Shown here: positions 35,701-43,836 of the stretch, piece by piece
How positions within the stretch are numbered: position 1 is the first letter of the stretch
How the letters are laid out: every line of letters begins with the position of its first letter
DNA from: GCA-2683135 sp964507445
GTDB lineage: Bacteria > Planctomycetota > GCA-002687715
DNA length: 64,000 nucleotides
NCBI GenBank assembly: GCA_964507445.1
Contig: CAZDQF010000009.1
Span: 62,001-126,000 of the forward strand
Reading direction: 5' to 3'
Translations under genes and position numbers: made by a program
Notes under the pieces: generated by a model
The model's input: the letters and a program-made list of their open reading frames with translations, nothing else
Told to the model about the DNA's origin: nothing
Database searches by the model: none

Positions 35701-38500
35701 GGCCGCCGTGGACGAGGGCGGGAAGGTGTTGAGCTATCGGGGGCTCGCCGCCCGCGCGCGCGGGCGCGCCGCCGCCCGGCCCACGCACGGCGTGGGCCCC
35801 GGGGGCGGGGGGGGGGGGTGGCGCCCGCCCGGGGCGGATTTCGTCGCCGCCCTCCTCGGCGTCATGGAATCGGGCGCCGCGTGGATGCCACTGGACCCGG
35901 ACCTTCCGGCGCAGCGAAGGACGCTGATGTCAGAGCAGGTGGGGGCCACGTGTGTCCTGCAGGAGCTGGGGTCGGTCGATCCGGTGAGAGAGCACAGGGA
36001 GGTCGCCCTGAGCGCGGACGATGCGGCCTACGTCCTGTTCACATCCGGGACCTCCGGTCTTCCGAAGGCGGTGACCGTGAACCACCGATCCATCGCCGCC
36101 TATGCACGCTCCGCCGCAGACCGCTTCGCGCTGGCTCCCGATGATCGTGTGCTTCACTTCGCCGCCCCCGGATTCGACACGGGGCTCGAGGAGCTCCTGC
36201 CGACGCTGCTGGTCGGCGCCACGGTGGTGCCGCGCACGACAGAGATGTTGTCCGGCGGCCCGGCGTTCCTGCGAGAGGTGCGGCGGCTGGAGATCACCGT
36301 GCTCGATCTTCCGACCACCTTCTGGCACGAGCTGGTGCTCGGCTGGGTGGATGGTGATGAGCTGCCCCCTTCCGTGCGACTGGTGGTGCTGGGGGGCGAG
36401 GCGGTGCGCGCAGACTGCGTCGCTCGCTGGCGCGACCTGACGCCCGATCACGTCAGGCTCGTGAACACCTATGGCCCCACGGAGGCCACCATCGTGTCCG
36501 CCTGGTGCGACGTGGACAGCCCGGTGGATGTCGTTCCGATGGGCGTGCCGGTTCCGGGAGCGGACCTGAGGGTGATGGACGAGCGTGCACGGAGGCTCCC
36601 TCCCGGCGCCGTCGGTGAACTGTGGATCGGCGGGGTGGGCGTCGCCGCGGGTTACCTGAACGACCAGACGCTCACGGAGGAGCGGTTCGTCGCCGCCGCT
36701 GACGGTGGTCGCTTCTATCGCACCGGTGATCGGGTGCGGTGGACCACGGACGGCCAGCTCCTGTTCATGGGCAGGGTCGATCGCCAGGCCAAGATCCGCG
36801 GCCAACGGGTGGAGCCCGAAGAGGTGGAGCGGGTGCTGGAGGGACATCCGGAGGTGGTCCAGGCTGCGGTGGATGTGCGATCCGGTCCCACGGGGCCGAC
36901 GCTCATGGCGTGGGCGGTGACGGCGACGGAGACCTCCGGCGAGGCCCTGGTGGAGTGGCTGGGAGCGCGTCTGCCCGAGGTCATGGTCCCCCACGGGGTC
37001 ACCTTCCTGCCCGAGCTGCCCATCGGGCCGACGGGCAAGCTCCGGCGAGAGGACCTGGTCACCGCGGACGTGGATGACCCGCCAGCGGACGAGCCGCCGG
37101 TGGGGGAGCTGGAATCCACCCTGGTGCGGGTCTTCGAGGACACCTTCCAGGTCACGTCGCTGGGGCGCCACGCTCACTTCTTCGACCTCGGGGGAGATTC
37201 CCTGACCGCGGTCCGGTTGATGACGCGTCTCGAGCGGGAGGGGCTGCGGCCGACGTTGAAGGACCTCTTCGAAGGCGCCACCCCGGCGCGCATCGCGGCG
37301 GCGCTGTCCGGGGACCGTGCCTCCGTCGGTGAGGACGCTGGGGGTGAGCTGGAGGAGCGGGCTGTCCTGGAGCGGGAGATCACTGGTGTGGGGATGGCGC
37401 CGGTGGCCAACCGTCCGCCGTGGAGCGTGATGCTGACGGGGGCCACGGGGTTCCTCGGCGCACACCTCATCCAGCAGCTGTTGACGCAGACCGACGCGGA
37501 GGTCGTGGCCTTGGTCCGGGATCGGAACGAACGTCGCGCCATGGATCGGTTGCGGTCCCATCTGAAACGACACGGCTGCTGGTCCCTCCGTGCGGAGGCG
37601 CGGGTCCGCGTCGTCCTCGGCGACCTGCAGGCGCCTCGTCTGGGGTTGGACCCGGAGGTCTGGGACGCGTTGGCGGAAGAGGTGGACGTGATCTGGCACG
37701 CCGGCGCGGTGGCCAGCTTCATCAAGCCCTACGAGCAGCTCGAGGCTGCAAACGTGGGAGGCACCGTGGAGGTGCTGCGCCTCGCGACCACGACGCGTCT
37801 GAAGGTGGTGCAGCACGTCTCCACCATCGGTGTGTTTGACGTCCTCGGTGCGGGGGACGACGGCCCGGTGAGGGAGGACGCGGACCTGCTGGAATTCCAG
37901 GAGCTGGACGGAGGCTACGCCCAGACCAAGTGGGTGGCTGAGCGGCTGGTCTGGAAGGCGGCGGATCGAGGCGTGCCGGTCACCGTTCATCGCCCCGGAC
38001 GGCTCGTGGGGGATTCCCGCACCGGCCTCTCCAACGCGGATGACCTGGCGGCCCACATCCTCAGGGCCTGCCTGGATTGTGGATCGGCGCCGGAGGTGGA
38101 CGGGCTGACGGACGCCACACCCGTGGACTTCGCCGCTCACGCCATGGTGACCCTGGGGGTTCGGGACGAGTCCCGGGGGCGCGCATACCACATCGTCAAC
38201 CCGTCGCCGGTGCGGCTCGCGGACCTGGTGTCCTGGCTCCGGGAGCGGCGGCCGGACGTGGGCATCGCCACCCTGGATGCCTGGCTCGAGACCCTCGGCG
38301 CGGCGCCGGAGGCGGAGCAGGTCCGGGTCCTGTTGCCTCTGATGGCGGCCGCCTCCTCGGTGGTGGGCGTGGATGGGGCCTCGCCGGTGTCCGGTGAGGT
38401 CACCGCCGATCGGCTCCAAGCCCTGGGCCTCAACTGCCCCGCCGTGGACGCGGCGTTCGTGCAGCGGGTCCTCGAGCACATCGATCCGTCGGGAACCTGA
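26759..38500 (+). CDS. Three-module NRPS with terminal reductase: C-A-T-C-A-T-E-C-A-T-R
   Basis: The frame is best started at TTG 26759 (AGAGGA upstream, overlapping the PKS end), giving ~3,913 residues. Approximate domains: C1 45-470 (HHIAADG near 173); A1 490-960 (YTSGSTGQPKG near 601); PCP1 near 980 (GGHSLLA); C2 1045-1480 (HHVIADA); A2 1500-1970; PCP2 near 2000 (GGDSIRA); epimerase 2060-2490 (HHLVVDAVSW, RTVGWFTSM); C3 2500-2930 (HHAALDG); A3 2960-3430 (FTSGTSGLPKA); PCP3 near 3474; reductase 3555-3913 (TGATGFLGAH, YAQTKW). The specificity residues I extract are DILQWGLIWK (A1, near the glycine code), DLTKVGEVGK (A2, asparagine-like, then epimerised) and DTEDVGTIVK (A3, unsure, perhaps basic). 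The product should leave as an aldehyde or alcohol. An abnormal GC tract sits in A3. Confidence 0.93.
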   Translation: MTADRDERLRRLSPERRALLQRMLERRREGLTPDRPAFSSSGDETPMCSFAQERFWVLEQLDPGCPAHHIAGALRFRGALDVAALRVAVNQVVERHETLRTAFELRGGALVPVLREHQDLPVSLERLPGASEEGRSQILRELVEEPFDLTTGPLIRNRLVQWDEETFDLLLCVHHIAADGLSMRIMAAELESACGGRPLPAMDATYAGFAAWQRGWLTDEVLEPGLRWWSRQLHDLPVHELPPRSSSDQTAPLVEGRAQRQLDGETVAALRSLARSSGATPFMVTLSAWSVVLGRLFSTDDIAVGVPWSGRDIDQVRGVVGFFVNSLVLRVDLSEDPTFEELLARTRKTVTDAQARAHVPFERLVDAMNPDRDLERNPLFTVGFNWLELAAWRGDFPGGVAAEFEWTRSGSLLDMTLFAHVDGDRVCLELEYAPGRVSANAADRWLAHVEAVLAAAARRPQDPVHLLPVPDPERRWLEDASVGAPWPLAPVPVLDAIRVHANRAPTAAAVTCGRTVTYEALMSEVEARAEALRSEGVRAGDLRVVSTRRGLSLVVEMLALWSLRAAWVPLDPDYPEARRRFVEGEVSDGGEPAPEGTAYVTYTSGSTGQPKGVVVSHQSLENLLASMAERPGLTPDDVLLAVTTVSFDISILELMLPLYVGARVVIATEEQAGDGRRLGPLLDEVEATVMQATPATWRMLLHAGWSGRSGLRAWCGGEALTQDLAGQLAPLTASLWNLYGPTETCIWSTVSDVGDGPVSIGRPIHGTILRLVDRRGRVVPRGVEGELWIGGAGVATGYWRRDALTEERFVLADHQGATVRFYRTGDRVRWTERGGLMWAGRLDDQVKVRGFRVEPGEVESALLDHPWVREAVCAVRADEAGDERLVAWVVPQAEAEAAPMEDLRAHMRERLPAYLIPDLLSVIEAMPLTANGKVDRGALRVVSRAASTSRQPQTAVERALIRGWSALLGVEAGVDDDWFALGGHSLLATQLMANITTELGVTLPLRALFDAPTLGDLAKMVETAAQDDLVPMEVHGAEEVSSAQERLWFLHELNPQSAAYNMGAALRLRGPLDEEALAAALQDVAERHPSLRTTLPERQGRPGLSVSTTAPVSLVPVPAAREAASERVLAQLHEPFDLRRGPLWRCALWELAEDEHFLVLVLHHVIADAWSVSVLTADLAAAYDARRDGRPWEIPAPAVTPGEWAAWRRREASRENGDERWWRDALIGVDAAVELPLDRDRPPLQSHVGGQRRHPVPAPLWRAVEQTARSLSATPFEVLLAGVQALLWRLTASREVVVGTSVAERERPEVRDLAGCLINALPLRLKLDPAWSFADLVKGAAAVARDARARQGVPFERIVELAEAPRDLSRPPLFQVSLDLIDLPELPSLPGLEVTDLDLLPETCKLDLGWRFERRGDAVSCVVEWCSALLDEETVQRWWSWLMRCLEAAVGEPDEQIVSLPFMDEDEREALVRCGRGATPEPSEVASLHGLVLNAGATDPDAPAIIHGEAVTTFAALEERSLAVARGLLESGVRPGDRVGVLAVGRPEALVGLLGVSRAGAAYVPLDPDHPEERLRYLVQDAALSRVLVCDEADVGRLPWLGERATALSSLHGDSQAALPDVAADDPAYVLYTSGSTGEPKGVVVPHRAVLHYVRWAVTAYGLTGGDGSPPEPGGAPLHTSLAFDLSLTSFLVPWCAGRPAVLTDDLESALRQGGFDLVKATPSHLALIPDELVSSRTTRVLVVGGEPLTGDRVAPWLRAGVRVVNEYGPTEATVGCTFYDVTEVDGPVPIGAPITGTDVRVVGESGELLPPGCPGELVVSGPGVALGYHQRAALTGDRFQGDEYRTGDVVRWVHGGVLQFLRRDDGQVKVRGVRVEVGEVEHALRRCEGVRDAAVIADQHESGTRLLAYVVSERAGDEVRRDVAERLPAASVPAFVMALKSLPLTGPGKLDRSALPAPRRAAVASDSVSPPRDAREATLARLAASVLGLDAVGVDDGFFELGGDSIRALEFVSRARGEGMHLEVRDVFQHPTPATLAAVAAAAPATEAEQGPVTGVVPLLPIQRWWLSFSMPDPGRWHQGVRLSLGPDACRDRLEQALGWVVRHHDLLRATVEPDGAALHVAAPPPGPPRFPIRDDDGGAPRADLRRGPLLDAAWSQDDKGSVLELAAHHLVVDAVSWRVLVEDLVRVERALAADEEPSLPLKTTSFRSFADALLEEAEGGDGERAFWAQEVAPVREVPLTHTVGDPGELELVLPGGVTETLLTDANRPWRTHPSEVVLAAAARALGRITGDDHVLVDVEGHGRGDPEDGPDVSRTVGWFTSMQPCRLRVTDDVSSCVRGVKERLRTVPGGGMGYGALRWLVEDETLEHAAAAPLLFNWLGDLVVESDATEDGVVRRAEARFGLRGSNPLTHLMILDVGTRDGCLVLRLQWDGRMDRSSVDAFEVGVRQELIEAASVLGSQRHQTLTPSDVPLADVGQGALDVLLRGRENTEDVFPLTPTQRGMVLHALYDPSSSAYIEQLVTVISGELDPRALRVAYGELARACPLLRASVAWRGLPRPHWVVDPESGVPWEEVHLDAGDDSAGQQLDALVLADRARGLDLERGPLMRCTLAHLPDRKFALLLTWHHAALDGWSLPLALQRVNHAYDAARSGESPAPIPSPPFQEYVRWLERQDQDPARRWFHDLLGDFGEATPCDLRVHGDSGDGERELMLETGPSQALFHGAGRLGVTVGSLAQAAWAVVLGRVAGREDVVFGATVSGRTPELRHMDQRLGCFVNTLPVRVRLDPDMRRVDWLREVQRQLADSSRFEHAPLTLTQGESAVAPGSPLFESLVVVENYPVKDALDALRGAVPADAPWARPWDDLASEQRGPLTIEDVRTYERTSYGLTLVVVPGDRVVLRLIWGDGFADPDGAERTLTRVSQVMRELAMAPDASLGSLEVLLSEERRQLAALQRGPEDAPWVGPVQRRIFRGASEYGGQAAVDEGGKVLSYRGLAARARGRAAARPTHGVGPGGGGGGWRPPGADFVAALLGVMESGAAWMPLDPDLPAQRRTLMSEQVGATCVLQELGSVDPVREHREVALSADDAAYVLFTSGTSGLPKAVTVNHRSIAAYARSAADRFALAPDDRVLHFAAPGFDTGLEELLPTLLVGATVVPRTTEMLSGGPAFLREVRRLEITVLDLPTTFWHELVLGWVDGDELPPSVRLVVLGGEAVRADCVARWRDLTPDHVRLVNTYGPTEATIVSAWCDVDSPVDVVPMGVPVPGADLRVMDERARRLPPGAVGELWIGGVGVAAGYLNDQTLTEERFVAAADGGRFYRTGDRVRWTTDGQLLFMGRVDRQAKIRGQRVEPEEVERVLEGHPEVVQAAVDVRSGPTGPTLMAWAVTATETSGEALVEWLGARLPEVMVPHGVTFLPELPIGPTGKLRREDLVTADVDDPPADEPPVGELESTLVRVFEDTFQVTSLGRHAHFFDLGGDSLTAVRLMTRLEREGLRPTLKDLFEGATPARIAAALSGDRASVGEDAGGELEERAVLEREITGVGMAPVANRPPWSVMLTGATGFLGAHLIQQLLTQTDAEVVALVRDRNERRAMDRLRSHLKRHGCWSLRAEARVRVVLGDLQAPRLGLDPEVWDALAEEVDVIWHAGAVASFIKPYEQLEAANVGGTVEVLRLATTTRLKVVQHVSTIGVFDVLGAGDDGPVREDADLLEFQELDGGYAQTKWVAERLVWKAADRGVPVTVHRPGRLVGDSRTGLSNADDLAAHILRACLDCGSAPEVDGLTDATPVDFAAHAMVTLGVRDESRGRAYHIVNPSPVRLADLVSWLRERRPDVGIATLDAWLETLGAAPEAEQVRVLLPLMAAASSVVGVDGASPVSGEVTADRLQALGLNCPAVDAAFVQRVLEHIDPSGT
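35757..35838 (+). repeat. Abnormal GC-only tract with a 12-G run inside adenylation domain 3
   Basis: This stretch is almost pure G and C, with alternating CG at its left end and a run of 12 G (35807-35818). The translation turns into RGRAAARPTHGVGPGGGGGGWRP, where A domains normally have a conserved pair of strands (GVGPGD-x-V-x-V-x-LPRG). Frame and homology are good on both sides, so either two errors compensate or the consensus here is unreliable. A slippage-prone contingency tract is the biological alternative. Confidence 0.65.
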
Positions 38501-38512
38501 TACCTTGCGAGC

Positions 38513-39301
38513 GTGACCGGGGTTCATCCGCTGGAGCTGTTCTTCGTCAATCCCGACGCGGTGCGGGACGAGGGGTTGCTGCGTGCGTACCGCGACTTGT
38601 TGTCCGATGAGGAGCGTCGTCGGCACGACCGCTTCCACTTCGAGCACGACCGGCACCACTTTCTCGTCGCTCACGCCCTCCTGCGCACGGCCGTGGGCCG
38701 CTATGTGGAGGCGGACCCGGGGGGGCTGGAGTTCGTGACGGATCATCGGGGACGTCCGGAGCTGGCGCCTGGCCAGGGGAAGCGCCCGGCGCGCTTCAAC
38801 CTGTCCCACACCCGTGGCCTGGTGGTGGTCGGCGTCACCCCGGAGCACGACGTGGGGGTGGACGTGGAGCGGGAGCGGGAGGTGAACCTGGCGGTGGCGG
38901 ACCGGCACTTTGCGCCGTCCGAGGTGGCGGCGTTGGGTGCCCTGCCGGGGTTATCGGAACAGCGGCAGCGGTTCTTCACCTACTGGACGTTGAAGGAGTC
39001 CTACATCAAGGCCCGCGGCGAGGGTCTGCGGTTGCCCCTGGATCGCTTCGCCTTCCTGCTGGACGAAGCCCCGCCTCGTCTGGAGGTGGACCCGGAGCTG
39101 GATGATCAGGGGGATCGGTGGTCGTGGGCGGTGATGCGCGTCGGCGATGGACATCAGGCGGCCTGGGCGGTCCGGGGCGGCGCCGGCGCGGTCTGCTCAT
39201 GGCGCGCCTTCACGGAGAAACCCCTGGTCGGCACGGAGCCCCTGACGCCGCGGGTCATGAGGTGCCAGGGTGTCGACGGAGCCGTCGGCGGTAGCGGTTA
39301 G
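38513..39301 (+). CDS. Sfp-type 4'-phosphopantetheinyl transferase
   Basis: A 262-residue PPTase of the Sfp/AcpT type. The signature motifs are FNLSHT (95-100), VGVDVE (114-119, Mg-binding acids) and FTYWTLKESYIKARGEG (155-171). It transfers phosphopantetheine from CoA onto carrier-protein serines, here presumably the two PKS ACPs and three NRPS PCPs. It begins at GTG 38513, twelve bases after the NRPS stop, and is the last gene of the biosynthetic operon. The ribosome-binding site is weak, suggesting coupling to the NRPS. The last ~35 residues are a poorly ordered Gly-rich tail. Confidence 0.92.
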   Translation: MTGVHPLELFFVNPDAVRDEGLLRAYRDLLSDEERRRHDRFHFEHDRHHFLVAHALLRTAVGRYVEADPGGLEFVTDHRGRPELAPGQGKRPARFNLSHTRGLVVVGVTPEHDVGVDVEREREVNLAVADRHFAPSEVAALGALPGLSEQRQRFFTYWTLKESYIKARGEGLRLPLDRFAFLLDEAPPRLEVDPELDDQGDRWSWAVMRVGDGHQAAWAVRGGAGAVCSWRAFTEKPLVGTEPLTPRVMRCQGVDGAVGGSG

Positions 39302-39333
39302 AATCCCCGCGACATTTCTCCTGGGAGGGAGCC

Positions 39334-41711
<2,378 letters not shown>

Positions 41712-41712
<1 letters not shown>

Positions 41713-43616
41713 TGGCACGCAAGTACACAGCCAAGGACATCAGCGTTCTCGAGGGTCTGGACCCGGTCCGGAAGCGCCCCGGGATGTACATCGGCGGGGT
41801 CGGTGCGGCGGGCCTGCACCACCTGGTCTGGGAGATCCTGGACAACTCCATCGACGAGGCCATGAACGGTCACGCCTCGGAGATCGTCGTCACCCTCCAC
41901 AAGGACGGGCGCTCCATCACCGTTGGGGACAACGGCCGCGGCATCCCCATCGATCGACACCCCCGGGCGAAGAAGCCGGCGGTGGAGGTGATCCTCACCA
42001 CCCTGCACGCGGGCGGTAAGTTCGATGAAGGGGCGTACAAGACCGCCGGGGGGCTCCATGGCGTGGGCTCCAGCGTGGTCAACGCCCTGTCGACCCGCAT
42101 GGAGTGCGTGGTCCGGCGCGACGGTCACAAGCACGGCATCACGTTCTCTCGCGGCAAGACCAAGACGCGGCTGAAGAAGCTCGGCCCCGCGCGCGGATCC
42201 GGTACCGAGATCACGTTTGAGCCGGACCCCTCCATCTTCCCCAAGACCACCTTTGACCCCGCAGTCATCCGTGACCGGTGCGAGACGGCGAGCTACCTGC
42301 ACGGAGGTCTCCGCATCGTCTGGACCAACGAGGTGGAGGGCAACAAGGAGAGCTTCCAGCACGAAGGGGGCATCGAGGACTTCCTCCAGCGCATCGTCGC
42401 CGAGCGCAAGAGCCGCGCCGTCAACGAGGAGCCTTTCGTGGTCCGCAAGGAGCATGAGGGGGTGCGGATCGAGTGCGTCATGCAGTGGACGGAGGCCACG
42501 GACGAGAAGCTGCTGTCCTTCGTCAACGGCATCCCCACCGCATCCGGCGGCACCCACGAGAACGGGTTCCGGTCGGGCATGGGGAAGGCCCTGCGCAACT
42601 ACATCGAGACGCACAAGCTCCAGCCCAAGGGGGTGACCCTTTCCACCGAGGACCTCCGCGAGGGGCTGGCCTCGATCCTCTCCATCTTCGTCGCCGATCC
42701 TCAGTTCCAGGGGCAGACCAAGGACCGGTTGAACAACCCGGACGCCCAGACCCGCGTGGACGGCGCGATCCGCCCCGAGTTCGAGAAGTGGCTGAACGCC
42801 AACCGCACCTCGGCGGAGGCCATCGTGGCCAGGGCCATCCTGGCCGCCAGGGCTCGGGAGGCGTCACGCATGGCGTCGGCGCAGGTGGTGCGCAAGTCGG
42901 CCACCCGCGGCAAGGCGACGCTCCCGGGGAAGCTCTCCGACTGCATCCAGCCCGGGACCGCTCACTCCGAGTTGTTCATCGTCGAGGGAGATTCCGCGGG
43001 CGGCAGCGCGAAACAGGGGCGCGACCGCAACTTCCAGGCGATCCTCCCGCTGCGAGGCAAGGTCTTGAACACGGAGGGGCTGGCGCCGGGCAAGGTGCTT
43101 CAGAACCGCGAGCTTCATGACCTGGTGGTCGCGCTGGGCTGCGGCATCGGCAAGAGCTTCGACATCACCAAGCTGCGTTACCAGCGGGTCATCCTCCTCT
43201 CGGACGCGGACTCCGACGGGCACCACATCACGACCCTCCTGCTGACGTTCTTCTTCAGGCACCTTCGGGAGCTGGTGACCAGCGGTCGTGTGTTCATCGC
43301 GCAGCCGCCGCTCTACCGGGTGGACATCGGCAAGCAGACCTTCTGGGCCGCCGGAGAGGCGGAGCGCCGCCAGCTGATCGAGAAGGCGGATGGTCGGACC
43401 AAGCCGGAGATCACCCGCTTCAAGGGGCTCGGGGAGATGATGCCCAAGACCCTGTGGGAGACCACCTTGGATCCTGCACGTCGACGTCTGCTGCGCGTGG
43501 AGTTGTCAGACCCCATGGCGGCGGACCGGACCTTCGGTGACCTCATGGGGAAGGACGCGTCGAGCCGCTACTCCTTCATCATGGAGCACGGCGCCAACGC
43601 CGACCTGGACGTCTGA
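41712..43616 (+). CDS. parE: Type II topoisomerase subunit B (ParE/GyrB-like)
   Basis: The 634-residue ATPase subunit starts with ARKYTAKDISVLEGLDPVRKRPGMYIG, the GHKL start. ATP-site motifs are ILDNSIDEA, VGDNGRGIP and GGLHGVGSSVVNA. The transducer, then the TOPRIM domain, carries ELFIVEGDSAGGSAKQGRDR and LLSDADSDGHHI (Mg-binding acids), followed by RFKGLGEMMP. The size matches ParE and short GyrB proteins without the ~170-residue gyrase insert. The ATG overlaps the parC stop, so the pair forms one A2B2 enzyme. With no GyrA box in its partner, a topoisomerase IV role is likelier. The gene ends before a structured, terminator-bearing spacer. Confidence 0.9.
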
Positions 43617-43836
43617 AGAGGCGCGCAAAAACGCCTTTGATTTCTTCGCCCCCCTCCATCACCGGGGGTACCTTCCTGACGACCAGGAGTCGAAGTGGGG
43701 CGCCGAGGACTAATCCCCCCGGGTTCTCGGCGTCTCTCCTGGTCCTTTTGACTTGTGCGTTTTGGCGAACCGGCCCGCGCCATCTTGGCGCGGGCCTCCT
43801 TTTCTTACCTCGCCCGCTGTGCGTCGGACCTGCCCG
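43617..43836. other. Structured convergent spacer between parE and the sulfatase gene
   Basis: This gap lies between converging genes. It starts with a weak hairpin (AGGCG/CGCCT, 43619-43636, then TTT). Bases 43681-43689 (GACCAGGAG) pair perfectly with 43736-43744. Inside that, CGCCGAG (43701-43707) pairs with CTCGGCG (43726-43732), leaving side loops; CTTTTG follows. A separate strong terminator lies at 43772-43806. The nested long stems look more elaborate than a simple terminator and could be a small RNA. Confidence 0.55.
43772..43806 (+). terminator. Rho-independent terminator after parE
   Basis: GGCCCGCGCC (43772-43781) pairs perfectly with GGCGCGGGCC (43787-43796) around ATCTT, followed by TCCTTTTCTT. 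Ten base pairs with a T-rich tail on the plus strand. It should end the parC-parE transcript and also shield the minus-strand sulfatase gene from read-through. Confidence 0.88.
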
